Positions 8,236 to 17,072 of a stretch of 64,000 nt of DNA are shown here, one piece after another. Origin of the DNA: Nitrobacter sp. Nb-311A (GTDB lineage Bacteria > Pseudomonadota > Alphaproteobacteria > Rhizobiales > Xanthobacteraceae); assembly GCF_000152905.1 (NCBI RefSeq), contig NZ_CH672418.1, positions 96,776 through 160,775 of the forward strand. Direction: 5' to 3'. How positions within the stretch are numbered: position 1 is the first letter of the stretch; every line of letters begins with the position of its first letter. A program made the position numbers and the translations under genes. Below the pieces are notes generated by a model. That model saw only the letters and a list, made by a program, of their open reading frames with translations, did not search any database and was not told where the DNA came from.

Positions 8236-9330
8236 ATGGCTTGTGCAACCATGGATATGAGGGTCGCACCTATCGAAGCGAGAGAAGCGGCCGTTACGCG
8301 ATCGGTGGACGCACGCTCGTACCCGTGGAAATCAGGCATCATCGTCGCGATTGTCATTGGGTTGTCGGCAGCGGCTTGGTGGTGGTGGCGCGGACCAGCG
8401 ATCACCGTCGTTGCTGTCACCCGCGGTACAGCCGCGGAAATCGTCTATGCAACGGGAGCGGTCGAACCGGAGACCTGGTCACGTTCGGCGCCACTCGTCC
8501 GTGGCCACATAGTCGAGCGCTGCAGGTGCGAAGGCAAGACAGTCAAGAAAGGCGATCTGCTTGCCCGCCTTGATGACAAGGAAGCAATCGCCACATTGAA
8601 TGATCTGCGGGCACTCGAGGAATTCCAGCATCGCGAATTCGACCGTCAGACGCAATTGTTGGCACGCGGGGCGACCACCTCCCAGACTTACCAGAGAGTT
8701 GAGAGCGAGCTGGCGCGTGTTCGCGCCCAGATCGCGGCCCAGGCCCAGCGGCTAAATTACTATAAATTAGTCGCTCCTATGGACGGGATCGTCCTGAGAG
8801 AAGACGGCGAGGTCGGCGACATGGTTGACCCCGGCACGGTCCTGTATCGGATTGGTCTCGAAAAGCCGCTCTGGGTCGTCGCAGAAGTCAACGAAGAGGA
8901 TATCCCTCGCGTCCGCGTCGGACAAAAGGCCCTGCTACGAACCGACGCATTTGCCAACCATGTGCTGCCTGGTTTCGTCAAGCAGATCACGCCCGCGGGA
9001 GATCCCGCCGCAAAGACGTTCCGTATTAGGATCGGGCTGCCGGATGACACGCCACTTCAGGTGGGAATGAGCGTCGAAGCGAATATCGTCAGCCGTGAAG
9101 CGCACGATGTGCTGTTGGTTCCGGCTAATGCCGTTGTCAACAATGGCTTGATTGTTGTCGAGAACGGCCGCGCTTTGCGCCGCAAGGTCGGGGTTGGCAT
9201 TCGGGGAACCGGCTTTATTGAAATCGTCAATGGCGTCACCGAGGAAGAATTCGTCGCCTCCCCGGCGACAGCGGACATCAAGGATGGCGCACGTGTTCGG
9301 CCTCAAGTCGCGGAGAGCATCCCGCCGTGA
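8236..9330 (+). CDS. HlyD/MacA-type periplasmic adaptor of an efflux system
   Basis: 364 residues. One membrane anchor (about residues 34-51, IIVAIVIGLSAAAWWWW) is followed by the adaptor pattern: biotinyl-lipoyl half (IVYATGAVEPE...GKTVKKGDLLARLD), a short coiled-coil hairpin (about 115-175), the second lipoyl half (YKLVAPMDGIVLRED), then beta-barrel and membrane-proximal domains (PLWVVAEVNEEDIPRVRVGQ). The adaptor bridges an inner-membrane transporter to the outer membrane. The stop codon overlaps the permease start, and the ATPase follows, giving a MacAB/DevBCA-like tripartite exporter. ATG 8254 is an alternative start. No outer-membrane channel is in the window; the substrate is unknown. 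Confidence 0.85.
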   Translation: MACATMDMRVAPIEAREAAVTRSVDARSYPWKSGIIVAIVIGLSAAAWWWWRGPAITVVAVTRGTAAEIVYATGAVEPETWSRSAPLVRGHIVERCRCEGKTVKKGDLLARLDDKEAIATLNDLRALEEFQHREFDRQTQLLARGATTSQTYQRVESELARVRAQIAAQAQRLNYYKLVAPMDGIVLREDGEVGDMVDPGTVLYRIGLEKPLWVVAEVNEEDIPRVRVGQKALLRTDAFANHVLPGFVKQITPAGDPAAKTFRIRIGLPDDTPLQVGMSVEANIVSREAHDVLLVPANAVVNNGLIVVENGRALRRKVGVGIRGTGFIEIVNGVTEEEFVASPATADIKDGARVRPQVAESIPP

Positions 9331-10562
9331 CCCTTATCCTGACCATCGCGTGGACACATATCCGCCATCGCACCCGCCAGACGATGGTGGCAATCGCGGG
9401 CGTCATCACCGGAGTCGGTTTCTCGATCATGATGGCGGCCATGATGGAAGGCTCCCAGAACGACTTCATCAAAACGCTGGTCGATGCCCTGCCGCATATT
9501 TCGGTGACGGATGAACTGCGCGAGCCGACACGGCAGCCCGCCAACATCGTTTATCGCGCCGCCGAATTCCACGGCCTGACGCCGAAAGCTCGCCGTCCCG
9601 GCATCAAGAATCCAATGGCTATCATAGCATCGCTTCAGACCTGGATTCCCGGCGCGTTGACGGCCTCAGTACAATCGAAGGCCGTGCTGCGCTATGCCCG
9701 CCGGAACCTGACCATTTCGATTGTCGGAATCGATCCCCGCACTGAAGTCGGCGTATCAAACTTGTCAACACACATGCGTCAGGGAACGCTGTCTTCGCTC
9801 TATCGAGCGTCGAATGCGATCCTGCTCGGCGACCGCCTGGCCAACAAGATCGGCGCACGGGTCAATTCCAATGTGACCTTGGTCTCGGCCGAAGGCGCTG
9901 TTATGACCGCAAGGGTCGTCGGCACCTTTCACTCCGGCTTTCGCATAACCGACGAAACGACGGGATACGTCCTGCTCAAGACCGCGCAAATCCTGGAAAT
10001 GCAGACCGGCATCGTCAACGAGATTCGCGTACGAACCAGCGATCCGATGAACGCTCGCCTAATCAGCGAGCGGATCGGCGAGCAGACCGGCTATAAATCC
10101 ATTTCGTGGCAGGAATCCCAAGAAGATCTGCTATCGACAATTACGCTGCGCAACGTACTGATGTACACAATAGTCGGCGCCATTCTGCTGGTTGCGAGCT
10201 TCGGTACCTACAACATCATTTCCACCATCACGCACGAGAAGACGCGCGACATCGCAATCCTGAAATCGCTCGGCTTCAACAACAAAACAATTCTATCAAT
10301 CTTCATCGTCGAGGCCGGACTGGTCGGGCTGGTCGGCGCCCTTCTTGGCTGGGGTTTTGGCTATTTCCTCACTTGGGGGGTGGCCTTGCTGGAATTCAAG
10401 ACTCCGTTTTCGGACGATACCCATCTACCGGTGCTATACTCAATAAAGCACTATTTACTGGCCACTGGCGTCGCCTTAGCATCCAGCCTGATCGCCGGCT
10501 ACTTTCCGGCACGCACCGCGGCGCGACTGCACCCCGTGGACATCATCAGGGGAGCGACATGA
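9327..10562 (+). CDS. FtsX-type ABC transporter permease
   Basis: 411 residues, GTG start overlapping the adaptor stop (GTGA). The layout is that of MacB/LolE/DevC permeases: a first membrane helix near the N-terminus (about 15-35), a large periplasmic core domain (about 45-265), then three helices at the C-terminus, including VLMYTIVGAILLVASFGTYN and a coupling segment THEKTRDIAILKSLGF, which contacts the ATPase. It works as a dimer with the downstream ATP-binding protein to push substrates through mechanotransmission, not by classic alternating access (family knowledge). Its last codons overlap the ATPase start (ATGA), a strong sign of translational coupling. Confidence 0.87.
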   Translation: MTLILTIAWTHIRHRTRQTMVAIAGVITGVGFSIMMAAMMEGSQNDFIKTLVDALPHISVTDELREPTRQPANIVYRAAEFHGLTPKARRPGIKNPMAIIASLQTWIPGALTASVQSKAVLRYARRNLTISIVGIDPRTEVGVSNLSTHMRQGTLSSLYRASNAILLGDRLANKIGARVNSNVTLVSAEGAVMTARVVGTFHSGFRITDETTGYVLLKTAQILEMQTGIVNEIRVRTSDPMNARLISERIGEQTGYKSISWQESQEDLLSTITLRNVLMYTIVGAILLVASFGTYNIISTITHEKTRDIAILKSLGFNNKTILSIFIVEAGLVGLVGALLGWGFGYFLTWGVALLEFKTPFSDDTHLPVLYSIKHYLLATGVALASSLIAGYFPARTAARLHPVDIIRGAT

Positions 10563-11272
10563 CTCCGCTGATCGAGGCACGTGGTGTAACTAAAATTCTG
10601 GAGGGTGTCGTACCGGTTACTCTCGTGAAGGATATCAATCTCGCCATCATGCAGCGCGAATTCATCGCCATCACTGGCCCATCGGGCTCGGGAAAATCAT
10701 CTCTTCTGTATCTCCTCGGGTTGCTTGACCTGCCGACAATCGGGGATGTTTTAATCGATGGCCGCTCGACGAACCTCATGACGGAAGACGAGTGCGCGGA
10801 AGTACGCTTAAGCCGGATCGGATTTGTCTTCCAGTTTCATTTCCTGCTGCCGGAATTCAGCATCACGGAGAATGTCGCGCTGCCGATGCGCGCGCTGGGC
10901 AGATTGTCGTCGCGCGCCGCCACCTTACGCGCAGAGGAATTACTGATATCGTTCGGGTTGAGAGATCACCTTCGCAAAACACCTGACCAATTATCGGGTG
11001 GACAACGACAGCGCGTCGCCGTGGCTCGCGCACTGGCCAACGACCCTCCGGTCATTCTCGCCGATGAGCCGACCGGGAGTCTGGATTCGCTCGCGACCGC
11101 CCAGGTATTTGGCATCCTTCGTGACCTCGTGACGCTCCGCGGCAAGACTGTTGTCGCGGTCACCCACGATATAAATCTCGCCGTACAAATGCATCGGCGC
11201 ATTCATGTTGTTGACGGAAAATTGGCACAATTCGAATCTCCGGCGTCGGTGGCGAGCATTCCGCAAGCATGA
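10559..11272 (+). CDS. ABC transporter ATP-binding protein (MacB/LolD/DevA type)
   Basis: 237 residues from ATG 10559, which overlaps the permease stop; a longer open frame upstream is only the permease read in another phase. Walker A is GPSGSGKSS (about residues 41-49), Q-loop GFVFQFHFLLPEF, ABC signature LSGGQRQRVAVARAL, Walker B VILADEPTGSLD and switch histidine VAVTHD. The FQ-(F/x)-(H/N)LLP form of the Q-loop region is typical of LolD/MacB-type ATPases that pair with FtsX permeases. It hydrolyses ATP in the cytoplasm to drive the exporter encoded by the two genes before it. Confidence 0.9.
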   Translation: MTPLIEARGVTKILEGVVPVTLVKDINLAIMQREFIAITGPSGSGKSSLLYLLGLLDLPTIGDVLIDGRSTNLMTEDECAEVRLSRIGFVFQFHFLLPEFSITENVALPMRALGRLSSRAATLRAEELLISFGLRDHLRKTPDQLSGGQRQRVAVARALANDPPVILADEPTGSLDSLATAQVFGILRDLVTLRGKTVVAVTHDINLAVQMHRRIHVVDGKLAQFESPASVASIPQA

Positions 11273-11464
11273 AAAAGCCGCTCATCGAGAGCATGGCTGT
11301 TCTACAGGATTACGGTCAACCCGAACCAACTTACTTCGCAAGCAGAATATGAATTCATCGCAAGGCTGAGATGACGGTGCGCCGTCATGCGGCTCGAGTC
11401 CTGTCGCGAAAAATGCCTCGGTATTCATTCGACTACGCAGAGCGCAGATATCAGTCGCTGTCCA

Positions 11465-11478
11465 TTGCGATGGATCAA
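11465..11478. promoter_or_regulatory. FixK-like box upstream of the second universal stress protein
   Basis: TTGCGATGGATCAA fits the relaxed TTG(A/C)-N6-(T/G)CAA form described for rhizobial FixK proteins. It ends 50 bases upstream of ATG 11529. The rest of the 256-base spacer after the ABC operon shows no gene. Confidence 0.5.
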
Positions 11479-11528
11479 AACACGGAGTCTCTTGGAGGCT
11501 AGGTTAAAAACTCCAAAAGGAGGGATTC

Positions 11529-12368
11529 ATGGCCTTCAAGGACGTTCTTCTGACACTGACGAGCTACCCGAAGCCGGCGCCCGTCTCGGTGGCGGAGGAT
11601 GCAGTTTCGATAGCCGCCGCCCTCGGTGCTCATCTGACCGCGATCTCCTGCGAAGTCCATGTGGAAGTGCCGGGCAACTTCCTCGCCAGGGCGATCATCG
11701 ACATACCCGGGATCGCGGCTCACGAGACGGCTAAGAGCCGAAAGAATGCCAAAGAGCTGCTCGCCGCGTTCGAAGCGGCGGCCACCAAATTCGGCGTTCC
11801 GCATGAGACTATTTTCGAGAAATGCGCAACCCATAGGACGGCGGCGCTGCTGGTCGGCTATGCGCGGCTTCGCGATCTCACGATCATGCCGGTACCGGAA
11901 TCATATGACCTGTGGTGCGCGGAGGAGATCATCTTCGAATCGGGCAGGCCGGCGCTGATCGTGCCTGCGCCCCCGCGATCAGGCTCGTTCCAGCTCGACA
12001 CCGTCGGCGTAGCCTGGGATTTCAGCCGTACCGCGGCGCGTGCGGTTTCGGACGCGCTCCCCCTTCTTGAAAAGGCGAAGAAAGTCCGCGCCGTTGTCGT
12101 TACGAATGAAAAATCTTTTGATTCCCAACATTCTCCCGAAGAACTGACAAAAAATCTCGCCCGTCACGGGATCGATGTCATTGTGGATGAGGTGGACTCC
12201 GAGGGCAGGCCGATTGGCGAGGTCCTTGAAGCATACGTGCTTTCACATGGGATCGACCTGCTTGTAATGGGAGCCTACGGGCAATCCAGATGGCGCGAGG
12301 TCGTACTTGGAGGTGCAACCAGGAGCTTGCTGTCGAAACCGCCGATTCCGGTTTTCTTCTCGCATTGA
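11529..12368 (+). CDS. Tandem universal stress protein (UspA family)
   Basis: 279 residues; AGGAGGGATTC directly precedes the ATG. Two UspA halves; the second ends DLLVMGAYGQSRWREVVLGGATRSLLS, a complete G-x2-G-x9-G-(A/T)-(T/R)-S type nucleotide-binding motif, so this half probably binds ATP. The first half (MAFKDVLLTLTSYP, then FESGRPALIVPAP) follows the alphaproteobacterial tandem-USP pattern. A FixK-like box ends 50 bases upstream, consistent with induction at low oxygen. The P-type ATPase follows after a 113-base spacer that contains a degenerate family repeat, so it is probably transcribed separately. Confidence 0.88.
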   Translation: MAFKDVLLTLTSYPKPAPVSVAEDAVSIAAALGAHLTAISCEVHVEVPGNFLARAIIDIPGIAAHETAKSRKNAKELLAAFEAAATKFGVPHETIFEKCATHRTAALLVGYARLRDLTIMPVPESYDLWCAEEIIFESGRPALIVPAPPRSGSFQLDTVGVAWDFSRTAARAVSDALPLLEKAKKVRAVVVTNEKSFDSQHSPEELTKNLARHGIDVIVDEVDSEGRPIGEVLEAYVLSHGIDLLVMGAYGQSRWREVVLGGATRSLLSKPPIPVFFSH

Positions 12369-12436
12369 CCGGTTCGCGCGAGGTGAGCGCGTCAAAGCGA
12401 TATCCAGATCTTTACTTCTGATTCAATCAGAAACGA
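12369..12436. repeat. Degenerate copy (E) of a two-module family repeat
   Basis: GGTTCGCGCGAGGTGAGCGCGTCAAAG followed by the hairpin TTCTGATTCAATCAGAA (12416-12432). The same two modules in the same order occur at 17181-17275, less diverged there. Confidence 0.5.
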
Positions 12437-12481
12437 GAATGTTCTAGGAAAATTTCGAACAAGTTCTGAGCGGGGTTTTTC

Positions 12482-15313
12482 TTGCAGCAGCAGTGGCAGC
12501 AACCAAGAGATCCGCATCGCCTCCCTGCGGACGAGGTAGTCAAAGCGCTCGGCACGACGGTGCAGTTCGGGTTGAGCGACGACGAGGTTAAGCGACGCCT
12601 CGCTCGCTATGGCCGTAATGAACTGCAAGCGGAGCCGCCCAGGCCTGCCTGGCTGAAATTCCTTGATCAGTTCGCCAACATTCTCGTGGTCCTTTTAATC
12701 ATCGCGGCGGTAATCTCCGCCGGCCTTTGGTTCTATGAATCTCGTTCCGCGCTGCCTTACGAAGCCATTGCGATCTTCATCATCGTTCTTCTGAATGCGG
12801 TGCTGGGCTATGTTCAGGAATCTCGAGCTCAGAAGGCCATGGCGGCGCTGCGCCAGATGGCGGCGACGCGAGCCAATGTCATTCGGGAGGGCGCGCCGCA
12901 GAGGATCTCCGCGGCGGAGCTGGTTCCGGGCGACATCATTTTCATCGAGGAAGGCAGCACCATCCCCGCCGATGCGCGGCTTGTTCAATCAACCGCGCTG
13001 CAGCTCCAGGAGGCAGCGCTAACCGGAGAAAGCCTTCCAGTCTCGAAGGACACGCGGCCAATCGCAACCGAGGCGGAATTAGGTGACCGGCACAACATGG
13101 TCTTCAGCGGGACGACCGTCGCTTATGGGCACGGTCGCGCCGTGATCACGGCTACCGGCATACAGACCCAGATCGGCCGCATCGCCGGTCTGCTCGAAAG
13201 GGCGCCGGAAGAGACGACCCCCCTTCAGAAGGAGCTTGATCGAGTCGGCAAGCTGCTGGCGGTGATCGTCGTAGTGATCGCGTCGGCAATGATCGGGATC
13301 ATTCTGCTCCTCAGCGAGATTCGCGGACTCTCCGATGTGTTCGATGCCTTGATCTTCGGCGTTGCGCTTGCCGTGGCAGCGGTCCCGGAAGGCTTGCCAG
13401 CCATCGTGACGGCCGTGCTGGCTCTTGGCGTGCAGCGGATGGCCGGGCGAAACGCCATCATTCGTAAGCTTGCCGCCGTCGAGGCCCTGGGTTCGGCGAA
13501 TGTTATCGCTTCCGACAAAACCGGAACGCTGACGAAGAACGAGATGACCGTCCGCCGTATCGTTACGGCCAGTGGATGCACCAATTTGAGCGGCACCGGC
13601 TATGTCCCGGACGGGGACCTGGAGTTTCAGTCGTCGAATGACACCGCCCTTCAGCATGAGCTGAGCCGCGCGCTGCGCGCGGCCGACCGGGCCAACAATG
13701 CAGTTCTCCGGGAGGACGATGGCAGATGGACGATTCTTGGTGATCCGACCGAGGGCGCGCTGATTGTTGCGGCGCGCAAGGCTGGGCTGACGGCAGAGGC
13801 GCTGGACAAGCGTTTTCCGCGCGTAGCCGAGGTTCCGTTCTCGTCGGAGCGCAAGCTCATGAGCACGATTCACGCCGATGCCAAGAAGCGCGAGCGGCTT
13901 ATTGCTCTGACGAAAGGTGCGCCGGACGTTCTGCTCACCCGCTGTTCGCACGAGCTTGTGGGCAGAGAGGCGAGGCGGCTGACCGATGCGCGCCGCGCTG
14001 AAATCCTGATGAGCAATGAAGCGCTGGCTGCGGACGCGCTTCGGACACTGGGAGTGGCATTCCGCTCGCTGTCACCCGACCTGGAGGGGCGAGAGGGCTT
14101 TGACGAAAGCATCGAGCAGGATCTCGTCTTCCTGGGGTTGATCGGAATGATGGACCCGCCGCGCGAAGAAGCAAGAATCGCCATCGCCAAGGCGAAAAGG
14201 GCAGGTATCCGACCGATCATGATTACCGGCGATCATCCGAAGACCGCCGCCGTGATCGCTGCCGAACTTGGCATCGCATCCGGCGGCCACATCGTCGCCG
14301 GCCTTGAGCTGAAGACAATGAGCGACGCCGCGCTCGACCGGGCGGTCGCGGAGACCTCAATCTACGCCCGGGTCAGTCCGGAGCACAAGCTACGCATCGT
14401 CGAGGCGCTTCAGCGGAGCGGAATGATGGTGGCGATGACAGGCGACGGCGTCAATGACGCACCGGCCCTGAAGAGGGCGGATATCGGCATCGCCATGGGG
14501 ATCACCGGCACCGATGTCTCCAAGGAGGCAGCCGACATGGTGCTCGCCGACGACAATTTTGCGACGATTGTGGCTGCAGTGGAGGAGGGACGGGCAATCT
14601 TCGCCAATATCCGAAGATTTCTACGCTATCTTCTGTCGTCGAACATCGGCGAAGTCATGACGATGTTCTTCGGCGTGCTGCTCGCTAGCGTGATCGGCCT
14701 TTCAGCGCCTGGCGGGGACGAGGACACGCTCATCCTTCCCCTGATGGCAACGCAGATCCTGTGGATCAATCTGGTGACGGATGGCGGTCCTGCGCTTGCC
14801 CTCGGGGTCGATCCGGTCGACGCCCGAACCATGACTCGTCCGCCGCGCCCTCGAGGCGAAGGCGTGATCACCCGCCGGATGTGGAGAGGCATCTTTTTCG
14901 TCGGCGCCGTGATGGCGGCCGGAACGCTTCTCGTGCTCGACGCTTCGCTTCCCGGCGGCCTGATCGAAGGCAAGGGATCCGTCGCCTATGCGCAGACCAT
15001 GGCATTCACCACGTTGACAATGTTTCAGCTGTTCAATGTGTTCAATGCCCGCTCCGATGAGCAGAGCGCATTCGTCGGGCTGTTCAGGAACAACTGGCTG
15101 TCGGCGGCCGTCGTGTTTTCCCTGATCCTCCACATCGCTGTCGTCTATGTGCCGTTTCTTCAGGAAGCGTTCTCGACGACAGCTCTGGGGCCGGGCGACT
15201 GGTTGATCTGTACGGTGGTCGCGAGCTCGGTATTGTGGTCGCGCGAGCTTGGCAAGCTTGCGGTTCGGGCGGGCTCATCCCGCCGTCGCGATTGGATCTC
15301 GACGCGGACGTGA
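12482..15313 (+). CDS. P2-type cation-transporting ATPase (calcium-pump-like)
   Basis: 943 residues, apparently from a TTG start (no ATG fits; GAGCGGGG lies upstream). Order: N-terminal cation-ATPase domain (about 10-80), helices M1-M2, actuator domain with LTGES (TGES loop), helices M3-M4 with AVAAVPEGLPA, phosphorylation site SDKTGTLTKNEM (Asp345), nucleotide-binding domain with KGAPDVLL, hinge MTGDGVNDAPALKRADIGIAM, and a six-helix C-terminal block with NLVTDGGPALALGVD. PEGLPA in M4 and the C-terminal helices are typical of SERCA/PMR1-like P2 pumps for Ca2+ or Mn2+; Na+ or K+ cannot be excluded. Only 3 bases separate it from the DUF1538 pair, so transport may be linked. Confidence 0.88.
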   Translation: MQQQWQQPRDPHRLPADEVVKALGTTVQFGLSDDEVKRRLARYGRNELQAEPPRPAWLKFLDQFANILVVLLIIAAVISAGLWFYESRSALPYEAIAIFIIVLLNAVLGYVQESRAQKAMAALRQMAATRANVIREGAPQRISAAELVPGDIIFIEEGSTIPADARLVQSTALQLQEAALTGESLPVSKDTRPIATEAELGDRHNMVFSGTTVAYGHGRAVITATGIQTQIGRIAGLLERAPEETTPLQKELDRVGKLLAVIVVVIASAMIGIILLLSEIRGLSDVFDALIFGVALAVAAVPEGLPAIVTAVLALGVQRMAGRNAIIRKLAAVEALGSANVIASDKTGTLTKNEMTVRRIVTASGCTNLSGTGYVPDGDLEFQSSNDTALQHELSRALRAADRANNAVLREDDGRWTILGDPTEGALIVAARKAGLTAEALDKRFPRVAEVPFSSERKLMSTIHADAKKRERLIALTKGAPDVLLTRCSHELVGREARRLTDARRAEILMSNEALAADALRTLGVAFRSLSPDLEGREGFDESIEQDLVFLGLIGMMDPPREEARIAIAKAKRAGIRPIMITGDHPKTAAVIAAELGIASGGHIVAGLELKTMSDAALDRAVAETSIYARVSPEHKLRIVEALQRSGMMVAMTGDGVNDAPALKRADIGIAMGITGTDVSKEAADMVLADDNFATIVAAVEEGRAIFANIRRFLRYLLSSNIGEVMTMFFGVLLASVIGLSAPGGDEDTLILPLMATQILWINLVTDGGPALALGVDPVDARTMTRPPRPRGEGVITRRMWRGIFFVGAVMAAGTLLVLDASLPGGLIEGKGSVAYAQTMAFTTLTMFQLFNVFNARSDEQSAFVGLFRNNWLSAAVVFSLILHIAVVYVPFLQEAFSTTALGPGDWLICTVVASSVLWSRELGKLAVRAGSSRRRDWISTRT

Positions 15314-15316
15314 TCG

Positions 15317-16012
15317 ATGTTGACGGAACTGAGACGCCGATTGCTGGAAGTGCTCCGGAGCCTTTGGCCACTGCTCGGGCTGATTTGCTTGCTTCAGATC
15401 GTGCTCGTTCAGGCCCCCGCGGCGCTATTTATCCAGTTTCTGGCAGGTTCAATGCTTGTCATTCTTGGGCTGCTTCTGCTGTTTCTCGGGGTCGATTTCG
15501 GAATCTTACCGATGGGCCGGTTCATCGGCGCTGAAATGCCGAGAAAGGGTTCAATTGCGCTGATTATCAGCGTCGGTTTCGCAATGGGCCTTGCAACCAC
15601 CATTGCCGAACCGGATGTGCTGGTCCTTGCCCGTCAGATTGACGAGATTTCGCAAAAGAATATCGATGGCACGACCGTTCTCTACGTGATCGGAATAGGC
15701 GTCGCCCTCTGCACGGCGCTTGCGATGGCGCGGATAGTATACGGGATATCGTTGCGTCTGCTGCTCACCTGCTTGCTCGTTTCGGTGATTTTGCTCTCGT
15801 TTCTCGCACCGGCGGCGTTCGTGCCGTTGGCCTACGACGCCGGCAGCGTCACCACCGGCGTTCTCACTGCGCCAGTGATCATCGCCGTAGCGGTGGGATT
15901 AAGCTCGGTGCTGGCAGGCCGTTCCGCGGTGTCCGATGGATTTGGGTTGCTCGGCCTTGCCTCGATCGGTCCGATCATTGCGATCCTGATCATGGGAGTC
16001 ATATTGAAGTGA
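15317..16012 (+). CDS. DUF1538 integral membrane protein, first of a pair
   Basis: 231 residues with about six hydrophobic segments; contains the family's repeat-like features GVDFGILPMGRFIG and GFAMGLATTIAEPDVLVLARQ, and YDAGSVTTGVLTAPVII. The E-P-D motif in a membrane-embedded turn and the conserved GSVTTG loop recur in the second protein as WGEPAVRILANQ and VDAGGVATGPLANT, so the two are diverged copies that likely form a heterodimer. A DUF1538 pair (UmpA/UmpB) has been reported as a Na+/H+ antiporter in Halomonas (recalled, not checked). Starts 3 bases after the ATPase stop; overlaps the next gene by four bases (GTGA). Confidence 0.8.
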   Translation: MLTELRRRLLEVLRSLWPLLGLICLLQIVLVQAPAALFIQFLAGSMLVILGLLLLFLGVDFGILPMGRFIGAEMPRKGSIALIISVGFAMGLATTIAEPDVLVLARQIDEISQKNIDGTTVLYVIGIGVALCTALAMARIVYGISLRLLLTCLLVSVILLSFLAPAAFVPLAYDAGSVTTGVLTAPVIIAVAVGLSSVLAGRSAVSDGFGLLGLASIGPIIAILIMGVILK

Positions 16013-16761
16013 CCGCTGCCCTACTGGAGGAAGTGATCATCACGGCGCGAAGCGTCATCATGGCGGTATTGCCGCTCGTGGTATTATTTTTGCTTTTTCA
16101 GATATTCGTACTCGGATTACCGCGCCGGGACGTTCGCAACATTCTGACCAGTACCGCTCTTGCGGCTGTTGGATTGTTCTTTTTTCTCTTGGGGGTTGCG
16201 ATCGGCTTTATTCCGTTTGGCCGGGCGGTCGGCGCCGCCCTTGGCGCGGTCTCGCAGAAATGGCTTCTGCTGCCGGCTGGTCTGATTCTCGGCTTTGTCA
16301 CCACCTGGGGCGAGCCGGCCGTTCGAATCCTGGCGAACCAGGTCGACGAGGCATCAAATGGTTCAATTCATCGATCTCTGGTCCTTTATGCGATTTGCAT
16401 AGGCGTGTCGGTGAGCTGCGCATTGGGATTGCTTCGGATCGGCTACGAAATTCCGCTCCTGAATCTGCTTGTCCCTGGCTATATGCTGATACTCGTCATC
16501 ATGTGGTTTAGTAATCAGAATTTCGTGGCCATTGCTGTAGATGCCGGCGGAGTGGCCACAGGTCCGCTTGCGAACACGTTCCTGCTCGCGCTTGCCTTGG
16601 GCGTTTCGTCTTCGATGGATAAACAGGATCCCGTCATTCATGGCCTAGGGTTCGTCGCGGTGGTCACGCTGGCGCCGATCGCCTCGGTCATGACCTTGGG
16701 CCTTCTGTTGCGCTTGAAGGAGTCTCGTCAGGCATCCAGTAAGGGAGCAAAGCAATGTTGA
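16009..16761 (+). CDS. DUF1538 integral membrane protein, second of a pair
   Basis: 250 residues, GTG start overlapping the previous stop. Six or seven hydrophobic helices; motifs GVAIGFIPFGRAVGAALG, FVTTWGEPAVRILANQVDE and AVDAGGVATGPLANTFLLALALG mirror those of the first protein. The charged residue in the WGEP turn inside the membrane is a plausible ion-coupling site (inference). The C-terminus overlaps the PII-like gene by 7 bases. Transcription with both a cation ATPase and a PII-like protein suggests an ion transporter under small-molecule control. Confidence 0.8.
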   Translation: MTAALLEEVIITARSVIMAVLPLVVLFLLFQIFVLGLPRRDVRNILTSTALAAVGLFFFLLGVAIGFIPFGRAVGAALGAVSQKWLLLPAGLILGFVTTWGEPAVRILANQVDEASNGSIHRSLVLYAICIGVSVSCALGLLRIGYEIPLLNLLVPGYMLILVIMWFSNQNFVAIAVDAGGVATGPLANTFLLALALGVSSSMDKQDPVIHGLGFVAVVTLAPIASVMTLGLLLRLKESRQASSKGAKQC

Positions 16762-17072
16762 ACCCTTCGTTGATCGTGAGCATCGTGCGCAAGGGATGGG
16801 GCAACACCGTTCTGGAAGCCTCCGTCAAGGCTGGCGCGACCGGGGGAACGGTGTTGCTCGGCCGCGGAGCCGGAGTCAACGAAAAGGAGTCGATATTCGG
16901 CATACCTATCGAGCCGGAGAAGGAAATCATCCTGACACTCGTTCAGGAGAACGAAATTGATGCGATCCTTCAGGAGATCGTTCGCGCCGCCGAGTTGGAC
17001 CAGCCCGGTCATGGGCTGGCATTTGTCATGCCGGTCAAGAAGGTTCTTGGCATACCGCACATGAATGACTGA
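16755..17072 (+). CDS. PII-like (GlnB-fold) regulatory protein
   Basis: 105 residues with the PII ferredoxin-like pattern: SLIVSIVRKGWGNTVLEASVKAGATGGTVL, then a shortened T-loop (GRGAGVNEKESIFG), then EKEIILTLVQENEIDAILQEIV and the C-terminal VMPVKKVLGI. The T-loop lacks the uridylylated tyrosine and the standard QKGxTE motif of GlnB/GlnK, so it is a PII-like protein of the kind found beside transporters, not a nitrogen-signalling GlnB. It overlaps the second DUF1538 gene, and its likely target is that membrane complex or the pump. The ligand cannot be predicted. Confidence 0.82.
   Translation: MLNPSLIVSIVRKGWGNTVLEASVKAGATGGTVLLGRGAGVNEKESIFGIPIEPEKEIILTLVQENEIDAILQEIVRAAELDQPGHGLAFVMPVKKVLGIPHMND

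Noticed and set aside
16755-17072. GlnB/GlnK nitrogen regulator
   Set aside because: The T-loop is shortened and lacks the modified tyrosine, and no amtB or glnA is adjacent; a transporter-linked PII-like protein fits better.
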